NCBI GenBank assembly: GCA_028023455.1
Contig: JAQFVV010000013.1
Span: 15,142,258-15,206,257 of the forward strand
Source of the DNA: Epiperipatus broadwayi
Taxonomy: Eukaryota > Onychophora > Udeonychophora > Euonychophora > Peripatidae
Reading direction: 5' to 3'
DNA length: 64,000 nucleotides
Position numbers and translations under genes: made by a program. The notes below the pieces were generated by a model. It did no database searches. It saw only the letters and a program-made list of their open reading frames with translations, and was not told where the DNA came from. The first letter of the stretch is position 1, and each line of letters starts with the position of its first letter. Below, one piece after another: positions 44,101 to 56,100 of the stretch.

Positions 44101-47100
44101 TTGGCTTTTTAAATAGTGAGGAAAGATAGGGGGAAGAAGGGAGATGATCTGTGTTGTCGATTTTGTTGAAAAAAATAATTGGCTGATTTTGAAATAACAG
44201 AACAAATTAATCTTTTAAAAAAACTTAAAATAAACACTTCTTTTTTATTTTTTTGATTCTCACTATCCATCCAATAATTCTTTACTTTTTTTACTTCACA
44301 AAAAATCAAAGGCGTCATCCATATCATTTTGAACTGAATAATTTATTGATAGCATGTGTGGACAATGCAAAATTGCTCTAAATTCTTCCTTCTTTTTTTC
44401 ATCATAGATGAGCCGATATTATCTCTAAATGAAGAACATAAAGATTTTTACTTATTTTTTAATTAAAAATTAATAAATAATAATATAACAATTTAAATTA
44501 ACACCATCTCCAAGTTCTAATGTTCCAGTTGCTTTTCAAATGAAAACATTTTAAAATTAATTTCTAACAAATTAAAGATAAAAAAGGATTTCTTGTAATG
44601 GATGGAGGGACAGGAAAATGTCTCCTTTTAATTTTTTACAAATCTAGACTTTAGGTCCCCATGAATTTATAAATTAAGTCGTAATAGTATTACGAGGATA
44701 AATTGCAAGCCGAGGTAGTATTTTTCTACCTTCTCCTACCCTCACCTTTGAAAAGGCAAAAAAGAAAGAATCAAAATTTCCAAACCGATTTTTTTCAATT
44801 TCAAATAAGAAAAGGATTGTTTGAAATTTATCTTCATTTTGTAAATAGTATTATGAGAAATCAACTGTGAAAACTTACAATATTTTATTTGTTTCATCCG
44901 ATCTCTCACACACTCTTTTTCCACTCTTTTCTCAAAACTCAATAAGAAATTGAAAAGGTAAATATACATTTGAAAAAAAAAAAAAGACACATCAATGAAA
45001 ACTAATGCTAAGAAGTTTTAGATTAGACATTGAATTTATGAATTAAGTCATGGTAGTATTACTATGATAAATCATCATTTTTCTAAAGAAATCTTCTATT
45101 CTTATATTAGTTATCCCAATATTCTTTCATAATATCAAAGTAGGGTTTAAAGTTTATTAGGTAAATCTGGGTATTGAGCCAGAAATGAGAGAAAGTATAG
45201 ACTAGTGAAATTTGCGGAGAAAGAAAAATTGCATTATGAATTTATGTATTGAGAAAACTGTAAATAGGTTATGGAAGCATACAAATAAATATGCTATAAT
45301 TTTAAGTTATATTTTGACTAGCAGAAAATGTATTTTTGAGATTGTATTATACTTAATAGATTCAATAATAATCTTTTAATGTAGTGCTAGACAAAATGGC
45401 TATTTAAAAAAAAAAAGACAACAATAACAGTTGATCTCCTTAAATTTTACAAATACTCCAATGGATTTAAGTTAGAACATATATTTTACAAAAAAGTAAT
45501 CAAAAATAACTAGTTTAGAATAATTGGATATTTAGAATTTATTAAAATTGTACAAAAAGGTCTTAATGATCACATAATGAAATATAACATTGCAATGAAA
45601 GGCAATCTCAAAGATACAAAATATATTTGTGTTGAAAGGAAAGTTATTTCAGCAATATAAAGAAAAAGGGCACAGGTAGTATAGTAATTATGAAGGTGCA
45701 TAATAAAGAATAGGAAAGTGTAGTTTTACAATAATATTTGAAATACACATATTGTTTAAATTATTATAAATAATTTAAAAGAAGCAGGAGAAGATATTGA
45801 AATTGTTGATAAATTTTTAAGTATTTTAATGATAAAAAACATCAGATAATTGGAAGAATACAATAATGAAATTAATGTTTAAGAAATTGAAAAGGAAAAT
45901 ATTAGGGATTAGAGACCATAATACATTTCATTAATTATATATAAGATCATTACAAATTGTCTATAGACTAGATTCAATTAAAAGAACAATATAGACTTAA
46001 AAATGATTACAGTATTAGAAACTACATTAAAGTATTAAGGGAACTTATTGATAGAACCACAGTACAAGTTGCTATTTTGTATTTGTTTCAATAAGCATTT
46101 TTTTTTTTTGGATTGATTTAAGCTTTACTTCATGATATAAACTCAAGAATATTGTCAAATTGTGATGAATATTTATTAAAATGCAACAGCAGTGATTAGA
46201 TTACATGATAAGACAAAAAAGATTATCACTGGTGAGTTTGTACACTAGGGAATTCAATTTTTTTCAAAACTTTAAACAGTAATTTTATAATCAAAATATG
46301 AAGCAAAGAGAATAGTAGCAAATAAAAATTATTTAAGTCATCTCGATTTTGCAAGTGATGTGGATGTTTTCTCAGATGTTTCAGAGTTAAAGGAAATGTA
46401 TAAGAACTATTGGATGAAAGCTTAAAAGTATGACTAAAGATAAATATTTTTAAAAAATTAATCTTCAGTGGGTTTTTGAAAAAGACAAATTAAAGAATGG
46501 TGGTATCAATGATATCATTAAGAAAATATAGTGGCTGCAATTGAAGAAGAGATGACATTTCATGAACAATAGAAATATATTAAATTACATCCCAATAGAA
46601 AAAGAACTAAACCTGATATGAAGAAGAGATATAAGAAGAATACTATGAGTAACTCTTATGTAAAAAAACAATCATTTGTCATATTTTTAAAAATAGTTGA
46701 TAGTATTGAAAGAAGCTTAATTCCAATTAATGACACACAATTCTAGAACAAGGGTAAAAGTATCTATGTCAGAAATGGAGAACAATAGGAAATAGAAATG
46801 GTAACCAGAATGGAAAATATTGATTTTTTTAACATGACATATAGGTAAAAGAACAATAAGATTTTTCTTGGGTAAAGGCAGCATATCTCCTTTTTCTGAA
46901 TGGATTCAAATCATACTACAATAGAATGGTAAGAGGATTATTAAACTTATTGGAATTTAGAGGAATTTTACCATTCAATCTCATATTATGAACATGCAGC
47001 AATTTTTGATGTAAAAGATAATGGCTTATTATACAATTAAAAACCTTATTACTGTAAATGATGGTCAGCAGTAAACTGATCCAAATTTTATCTTGGCTTA

Positions 47101-50100
47101 TGCTAGCATGTTATAAATTTGTTAATGTGGATTGGATGAACTGAAACATTTTTTTTTTGGCAGATTATGAATGTGTTATCAAATTGTGATTATATCTTAC
47201 TAATAAATATTAATATTCAGTAAAAGTAATGTGAATGAAATATACTTTCTTTATACACTCTCATGGATATTAAAAGGACATAGAACATCAATTAGAGAGA
47301 AAAAAAGACAATTGTATTTAAAATAGATCATGAAGATTATTGAGTAGAGAGAGAAAAGTTAAAAAAAAAGAAAAATTAAAGAAACTGTTCTTGTGAAAAA
47401 ATTCTCTAACTCAACTTAGTGTGTTAACCCACTATGTTTGTAAAATACTTATTAGCCTTGCCTTTAAAAGGAAAAAATTGAGAAATTAGGAGAACCCTTA
47501 TAAATATATATATATAATTGCCCTTAATAAAATAGCCTAGTTGATTAAAACATTCTTTTTCTCACAAACTTGAAGATCATCAGTTCAATTCCCATGCTAG
47601 CTATTACTGGTCAAATCAGCAGCACTTCAAGATGAGAGGAAATTAACACTCAAAATCTTATGTTTCATACTAACCTGTGTATTATTACAACAATTAAATG
47701 TTTTTGCCCCAAGATATAAATTAAATAAGATTTAATAAAAAAACATTTAACAATTCAATTAAATGATGGAAATAATCTAACATATAACTGCAAATCATTG
47801 AATTAATTATAAAGAAAATCATTTCAGATTTGCAAATTAGTACAGTAAATATTTTCTTAATTATATAATTTACCATTAAGTTGTATGTTTTCTGGGTTGT
47901 TTTTTTTTAATTTAATCTATTGATAGAAATATTTAAATAACATTTTCCATTTCATTTATTTAAACGTCATATTTACCCACACATGTACTTATTTTTCTTT
48001 TTTTACTATAATGAAAATTGGTTTTTAATAAACACTCATACATTTGCATACATATGATTAACATTTTTAAAAAAAAAAAATTCTTATATTTTTATTTACT
48101 CAATTTGTAGATGGAATTGATGGAAAACAAGCTCGGAAAACTAATTCTAGTACACCATTAGGTGAATTATTTGACCATGGTTTAGATAGTTGGGCTGCGT
48201 TGTTTCTTCCCATGTGCTTATATAGTGTGTTTGGGCGAGCTGATTTTGGAGTCCTGCCCCTGCGTATGTACTTTATAATTTGGAACATTCTTATGTGTTT
48301 TATAGTTTCTCATTGGGAAAAGTACATAACAGGGACATTATTTTTACCTTGGGGATATGACTTATGTCAATTGGTAAGTCTTTACACTAGTTTTTTTTTT
48401 TTTTGTCTGTTTTTTTATAGTTTAGTTTTTATCAAATTATTAAAAAAAAAAAGGTACTAGTCTTATAGCTAAAGACGCCGCTCTATGGCGCCGTTTCGCG
48501 CTAAAACACATAACAATGCCGTTTCCGCGGTCAACATGTTCGAATCCGCATTTTCTATAATACAACTTTTTTGTTGTGCTACAGATTGCAGGCTGCTATG
48601 TCGCGTCGTAGTACAGTATGTATGTCACATCGCAGCAAATACATTTTCCGAATTTGCACAGTTTATAAAATGGTTACGGCTTGGTGAGAGGGTGTGTTTT
48701 TTTTAATTGGATGGAAATGTTGTTTTCATTGGATTTTTTTTATTTTAAAGTATTGAAATGTTCAGATTTTGTAAAGTAATAATTATCAGACTTTTTACAC
48801 CATACTGTATTGAAGTTTTAATTGGGAAAATGTTGACAAGATATATGTGTAAAGTGAGTTGAATTAGGTAACGCATCAAGTAATGTACTGTTCATAACAT
48901 TCCACGAGACAAACAAGATTCTACCATGTGTATATTTTTGAAATAAAAAAGAGCGGTAACACAAAAATATTCAGTAAGAAAAATACAATTATGCACGGTT
49001 TTTTTTTGTAAATTTCATAAAAAGCATATATTATAAACATGATTAATAAGTAAAGAAGACATTTTTGCTGTTGTTTAAAAAAGTTTTACTTTCTTTCTTT
49101 TCTCCAACTACGGTTATACTTTGTTGAATATAGTTTACGTTTATTGTTATCATTTATTTTATAAATGTTAGTAAAAAAAAATATTTACAAAAATACGATT
49201 TTGATATTTTTTATTTTAGCATTACAAACAACAGAACACTAAATGTAAATCTAACCCTAAAACTAACGCTAAACCTAACCCTAAACCTAACCGTAACAAC
49301 TTTTACTTTTTGTTGTCCTTCTATTTGAAATAAAAATAGCAGTAATATCTCTTTTGTCTGTAAAAAAAAAAAAAAAGTAAAACAAAGACCAAAAAAGTAA
49401 AAAATAGCAATAACACAATAATATCTGTTTCTCTGTAGAAATAAAATGTAAAAGGAAGACTAAGAAATTTTACTTTTTATTTTGATTATGAATTTTTAAA
49501 CAACAAGAAAAAAACAAGCTGTAACCCCAGTAAAAAAATCTCCGATAGAAAATTGATTTTTCTAATAAAGCAAATTAAAAAACACGAATTTGTTTATTTT
49601 ACATTTATTATTATCATTTAATTTGTATACGTTAATAAAAAAATAATATTTAAAATTAAATAATATTTAAAAAAGATGATTTTCTTTTGTTTTTATTTTC
49701 GCATTACAAAAAACACATCAAAGTGATTATAATTAACAGCCCGGGAATGATCATATTTTATAGTTTTAGCATGAAAACGGCGCCATTGAACAACGTCTTT
49801 ATCTATAAGACAAGCACCAAAAAAAATATTAGAATTTTTTTAGTTCAATATATAGCATTTGTGAAATATATATTTATACATACATACTCAATAATAATAA
49901 TTATTCATAAACTAGTTTGGCATTCCTAATTTCAGAAAAAGAAATTTAAATATGAAGCAAAGATCCAAAAATTATGTAAAGAAATCTATGAACCACAAAT
50001 TCATTGACATATGTCAATTGGTCCTTTTAATCCATTTATTTGGCATCTTGTTATGCTGTCTTAATTGTTTCCATAGCAAATTTTTCTTGCTGAAAGATTT

Positions 50101-53100
50101 CACATTACATCTTGCCTAATTTTAGCTCTTCATTATATTATATTCTCAGCTATATTCTTCTCAATGAAAGCAATAAATATTATATTTTTTAGAGTGACTA
50201 ATAAAGATATGCCTCTATCATGGAAATCACACTCAAGTTTACCATAAGATAATTTTTTTAAAATTCTATTATTGTTCATCCATTTTACTTGGCCATTCTA
50301 TTAGTAATGTGCTCTTGGATTTGTAGATTTAATTTCATTACATCTTCTTATCTTTATTTAATGCCTGTTTGTTTTTATTATTTCTTTCTTATTGTAGTGT
50401 TTTGTAAAATGGCAGACATGTTTGTGCACTCCAGAAAAAACTAGAATTTATTCGTAAGGTTGTTTTAGATCGCGCTCTGATAGCTGAGGAATTTAATTAG
50501 TGCATTGACGTAATGGCGATCGACAATTCCTAGAAATATTTGCTAATTACAAATGTTTCTAGATAAGAGACGTTACCTTATTGGTCAGTGCATTGATTGA
50601 TCGTTGCAGTTGTCAGAGAGCGATAAGAAGACTGGGTAACATCTAGCAGTGTAACATAGAGAGCAGTCAAGCAGTAGTGAGTAAGCAGTATTTAAGTAGA
50701 GATATCTCGCATCAGTGCTGGCGGTTAATGATCAGCGCCCAGTGGAAATGTAGTTCACGGGTGTAGCTGAAAGAGACCGCAGCGGAGATATTGAGAGCAT
50801 TCGTTGGAGAGCTTCGTTGCAGACCAATTCGTTGGAGAGCTTCGTTGCAGACCAATTCGTTTGGAGAGCTTCGTGGCAGACCAATTCATTGGAGAGCATT
50901 CGTTGCAGACCAATTCAGCGGAGAGATTGCAGACCAATTCGTTGGAGAGCTTCGTTGCAGACCAATTCATTGGAGAGCATTCATTGCAGACCAATTCGTT
51001 GGAGAGTTTCGTTGCAGACCGATTCGTTGGAGAGCACTCGTTGGAAAAGAACAGCATGGGAATTGTATAACGTTATTTGCTGACCGCACAGTATGACTTG
51101 CAGTTATAACATTGGCACAGTCGTAAGTGCGGATATAACATTAGCGCAGTCACATTTGGAACCTGGGAGTAGCGAATACGTTGAACTACAAGTTTAGCTG
51201 TAGACGGAGAAACCGGGTGAAAATGTCAATCCCAATTAGTAACGTTAACAACGGAAGTGAAAAGTTTGGAAATAAAACGCTTGCGCAGTCACCATTGAAG
51301 GTTACTTGCGAAAAAGTTTCGGCAGCAGAGTTAAATCGTACATTTCTTAGTGAAATTACAGTAAAGTAGAAATAGCAACAAGGGTTTTTCTGGAGTGGAG
51401 GGAGGTTTGTAGTGTTTTGTAAAATGACAGACATGTTTGTGCACTCCAGAAAAAACTAGAATTTATTCGTAAGGTTGTTTTAGATCGTGCTCTGATAGCT
51501 GAGGAATTTAATTAGTGCATTGACATAATGGCGATCGACAATTCCTAGAAATATTTGCTAATTACAAATGTTTCTAGATAAGAGACGTTACCTTATTGAT
51601 CAGTGCATTGATTGATCGTTGCAGTTGTCAGAGAGCGATAAGAAGACTGGGTAACATCTAGCAGTGTAACATAGAGAGCAGTCAAGTAGTACTGAGTAAG
51701 CAGTATTTAAGTAGAGATATCTCGCGTCAGTCCTGGCGGTTAATGATCAGCGCCCAGTGGAAATGTAGTTCACGGGTGTAGCAGAAAGAGACCGCAGCGG
51801 AGATATTGAGAGTATTCGTTGGAGAGCTTCGTTGCAGACCAACTCATTGGAGAGCTTCGTTGCAGACCAATTCGTTGGAGAGCTTCGTTGCAGACCAATT
51901 CGTTTGGAGAGCATTCATTGCAGACCAATTCAGCGGAGAGATTGCAGACCAATTCGTTGGAGAGCTTCGTTGCAGACCAATTCGTTGGAGAGCATTCATT
52001 GCAGACCAATTCGTTGGAGAGTTTCATTGCAGACCGATTCGTTGGAGAGCACTTGTTGGAAAAGAACAGCGTGGGAATTGTATAACGTTATTTGCTGACC
52101 GCACAGTATGACTTGCAGTTATAACATTGGCACAATCGTAAATGCGGATATAACACTTATATCTATCTATTTTACAAATATTGAAAACAAATTAATATAC
52201 TACTTGTTCAATTTCTGTATTTAATGTAATTTTTTTTTTTTTTATTTCAAATATTTTATAACTTTCATTAATAATAATAAATAACGAAAGGAATAATCCT
52301 TTAATCATACACTGTTCATGAATGCTGTAAGCAAGAGTTTGAAAAACACAAGTGAATCACTTGTGCTTAGAGCTTATTCTTATATAATCCGTCCTTGCTT
52401 ACCATACTTAAGTCAGGACTTGAACCAGTTGGTTGCTTATATAAGAATAAGCTCTAAGCACTTGGGTTTTTCAAACTCTTGTTTATGGGTGAATACATGT
52501 AGATTTAAAAATATTTGTGAACAGTGTATGACTGAAGAATTATTTCCTTCCTTATTTATTATTATGTATGCCTTCAGTGTTTGATTAATAGATTTAACTT
52601 TCAATAATACTTTTTAATATTTTGTTATGTTTATTCTTTTTAGATTTACAAGTAATATTTTCCTGTCCTAATTCTATCCTTATCTAAATATAAATAAATA
52701 TTAACTAAATGGAAATAGACATTCTCCTTGTCTTATTTATGTTTCTATATCTAATTTCTTCTAACATATAATTGTTTAAACTTATTCTTAAAATGTTTTC
52801 TAAATACAAGTTTCGTTAATTGTGCCCCCCCCCCCCCACTAAATTTTTTTTTGTCTAAATATTCTTTGAATACTAATAACTCGTTCTAATAAAATGGTTT
52901 TTAGTAATCAGTAAAGCAAGTGTTAACTTTTATATATATCTGTTATCATTAAAAACCAGTCAACACTTAGACAATCCCAATAATCACCAATTTCAAACTA
53001 TTGTCAAGGCAATTTTCTTTTTAACAATAATGATGATCCTTACCACTCCAAGTGCTTTTCTTATCGTTGTGTCTTTTTTAATCCAAATGTTGTTAAATAT

Positions 53101-56100
53101 GTTGTAATCTGTGGGAAGTATATCTTTTAGCACTTTGGAACAATACTTTATATTTTGTGTAATAAAATTTAATAATAAATTAGAACATTTTATAACACAA
53201 CTCTAGTGCCTTATTGTTGTCAAGTGCACTTTCAATATTTTCTTAACATAATCATGACACAATGATTGTTAAATTATGTGAAAACTTCAAAAATGTACTT
53301 AGCAAGAAATTTAAGCTACCAAGAAGTATAGAGTCTATTGTAAAGTACTCCATTTTATTACTAGATTTTATTAAGTATATATCTACAGAATTTGAAAAAT
53401 GTGTGTGTGTGTGTTACTGTTTAAATTTATGTGGAGGTTTTTTCTATTTATTTGTTTAAAATTCTATTATTTCCATTATTCTGAATTCTGATATTTTAAT
53501 TACAGAAAATATCAAAATAACAATTGTTCTGTAGTTGTGTTTCACTATCTTATATTTAAGGGAAAAGAATATTTTATGCTCACATTAATATCAAGCATTC
53601 TATGTATAAAAAACAGTATTGCAAGTGGTATTAGTCTTTTCTTTTCTTCAGGTATTACTGGCCTGATCAATAACAGTGCTAGCATAGAAATCAAATTGAT
53701 AACCTTTAGATTTATGGCAATTGAATGTAAGATGATGCTATTAAACAATTCAAAACAAAACAACACTCTCCATATAGTAGTGCCATCTTGTGCTAACAAG
53801 AGCAATCAATGGATGCCAGAAGGCTTGTGCATAAAATCCCTATCTAGTGCCTACTCATCCAATATCCCCAGACTAGTTTCTGGCTTGTGGCCTTCATCAG
53901 TGAGGAGCCTTGGATCTGAGAGCACTGCACCTAGATCTTAGGATCTAATGCAACCCTCCAGCACCCACCTTTTAACTATTTAACTACAAAACTATGAGAA
54001 TGAAATTGAAAACACTATTAATATTTTCAATCCAAGCTCAATAGCTTATATAGTCATATGGGTCTGAACTCAATTCAGTACCCATACATTTTGGTGTCTT
54101 TGGCTCTTCAACAACCATAGCCACCACTATCCTATTAGGCAGGATTGGTATTAAACCACTAAACATCACATGATCACTATCTCATACTAGCACAATAATT
54201 GTTATTAAACAATTCAAAACAAAACAACACTCTCCATATAGTAGTGCCATCTTGTGCTAACAAGAGCAATCAATGGATGCCAGAAGGCTTGTGCATAAAA
54301 TCCCTATCTAGTGCCTACTCATCCAATATCCCCAGACTAGTTTCTGGCTTGTGGCCTTCATCAGTGAGGAGCCTTGGATCTGAGAGCACTGCACCTAGAT
54401 CTTAGGATCTAATGCAACCCTCCAGCACCCACCTTTTAACTCTATTTAACTACAAAACTATGAGAATGAAATTGAAAACACTATTAATATTTTCACTGAT
54501 GAAGGCCACAAGCCAGAAACTAGTCTGGGGATATTGGATGAGTAGGCACTAGATAGGGATTTTATGCACAAGCCTTCTGGCATCCATTGATTGCTCTTGT
54601 TAGCACAAGATGGCACTACTATATGGAGAGTGTTGTTTTGTTTTGAATTGTTTAATAACAATTATTGTGCTAGTATGAGATAGTGATCATGTGATGTTTA
54701 GTGGTTTAATACCAATCCTGCCTAATAGGATAGTGGTGGCTATGGTTGTTGAAGAGCCAAAGACACCAAAATGTATGGGTACTGAATTGAGTTCAGACCC
54801 ATATGACTATATAAGCTATTGAGCTTGGATTGAAAATATTAATAGTGTTTTCAATTTCATTCTCATTGTTTTGTAGTTAAATAGAGTTAAAGGTGGGTGC
54901 TGGAGGATTGCATTAGATCCTAAGATCTAGGTGCAGTGCTCTCAGATCCAAGGCTCCTCACTGATGAAGGCCACAAGCCAGAAACTAGTCTGGGGATATT
55001 GGATGAGTAGGCACTAGATAGGGATTTTATGCACAAGCCTTCTGGCATCCATTGATTGCTCTTGTTAGCACAAGATGGCACTACTATATGGAGAGTGTTG
55101 TTTTGTTTTGAATTGTTTAATAACAATTATTGTGCTAGTATGAGATAGTGATCATAAGATGATGCTCTAACCAACTAAGCTGTTTTATCAAAGGCATCAG
55201 AATTTGTTATAAACTTGATATTATATCAAAGTTTAGACTTTATGAAAAATTTATATTCTAACCCTGGCCAAAGTAGAAAGTCAATTAACTTTCATATACA
55301 AATGGAAATCTGAACAGATTGGCTGGGATTGTCCCTAAAAACTTCCTATTCATGTCTAAAGAACTGAGAAAATTGTACTGAAAGCTAATGAAGCTTTGTT
55401 AAAAAAAAGAATAAATACTAAAGTTTTTTCAATATCAAATTTTGTATTCTAATAATAATGAAGATTTTACAGGAGTTTGTTGATCACCAAGAAAATCATA
55501 TTCTAAATTCTATAAAATTATAAAAGAATGTGAAGAAACTTATAAAACTTTTCTGAGCATATCAATTCTTATACAGTACCAAATAACCTAACAGTTAAAA
55601 TAATTAAAAATCTTAATTTTCTAAAAGAATTAAACTTTGTTATCACATCATCATTAGCCTTATAGCAACTGAGAAATTTACTCAAAAATTACTTCTATAA
55701 GAAGTAGCAGAATTACACTGGAGAATAAAATGCATTCTTGAGACATCAATAATTTAAATTAAGCATCATCAATGTTAAGAGGGAAGCTGTTAAATCTTTC
55801 AAAATAAATCTCTGTAAACATTTTCTCTTCTGATAAAAACAATGCTATGATTGTAATAGATGTCACTGATTATGACAACAAAATAAAAAAGCTCTTCATA
55901 GTAGACCAATATAGAAAAAAGTAGCAAAAGATTATATACCAGTTATAGAAAACAAGATATTGGTGTATATATGTTTTGTTATGTACATATTATATGCAAA
56001 ATTTAATTTATTTTTATACTTGTATGGTTAGATAAACAAGAGCAAAACATATATGCCCAAAATCAACTTCACGAGTACTATTGATATGAGCACTTGATAT

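Larger units (their letters stand above)
38354..48110 (+). other. EPT1 intron 3
   Basis: This 9.8-kb intron runs from GTTAGA to TTTGTAG. It holds LINE relics at 40.1-41.2 and 45.4-46.6 kb and a SINE at 47.5 kb. 38.4-40.0, 41.7-45.3 and 47.7-48.1 kb hold AT-rich sequence without a recognised feature. TACAGGGACAGCTAGT near 41628-41645 resembles known retroposon or Helitron 3' ends, without further support. Confidence 0.75.
50393..52155 (+). mobile_element. Miniature LTR retrotransposon (TRIM-like)
   Basis: Two 748-bp LTRs (50393-51140 and 51408-52155), each TGT...ACA, flank only 267 bp of internal sequence, and CTTAT flanks both ends. The internal part starts with TTAGCGCAGTCAC, a primer-site-like sequence resembling the TTGGCGCAGTC seen after many invertebrate LTRs, and ends with the purine tract GGAGTGGAGGGAGG (51392-51405). 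There is no pol. About ten mismatches between LTRs were seen in the first 410 bp, so the insertion is fairly young. It must have been moved by another element's proteins. Confidence 0.93.
53740..55155. mobile_element. Hammerhead-family I palindromic array
   Basis: The element has 1416 bp. Units 1 and 2 are head to tail with a 464-bp period (HHR on minus); units 3 and 4 are inverted with a 465-bp period (HHR on plus). Test points in both arm pairs centre at 54430, so it is one palindrome with a 126-base loop (54368-54493). The inverted part starts with CACTGATGAAGG, the hammerhead core itself. Four near-identical hammerheads, an 11-bp target duplication and lack of coding suggest a non-autonomous Penelope-like or retrozyme-like element. 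Open frames repeating in each unit are not genes. Confidence 0.9.

Noticed and set aside
48485-48706. 73-codon open frame in the TIR element
   Set aside because: It begins inside the terminal inverted repeat and has no transposase motif.
49251-49297. Interstitial telomere
   Set aside because: The units are irregular and lie inside a TIR transposon.
50791-51096. Overlapping long open frames with repeated RCRPIRWRA or LQTNSLES patterns
   Set aside because: They are the three frames of a stop-free 28-bp minisatellite within the LTR; the second LTR shows the same at 51806-52111.
54946-55036. Alternative hammerhead fold with a longer stem III (CTAGT paired to ACTAG about 25 bases on)
   Set aside because: It would leave no U-H cleavage site after stem III (sequence is AUA without the A-U closing pair) and no stem I partner, whereas the short stem III places GUC directly before a perfectly complementary stem I.
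53537-55126. Four copies of a 68-codon open frame ([10 protein letters not shown]...)
   Set aside because: They are the antisense of the family I hammerhead unit, with no codon preference or known domain.
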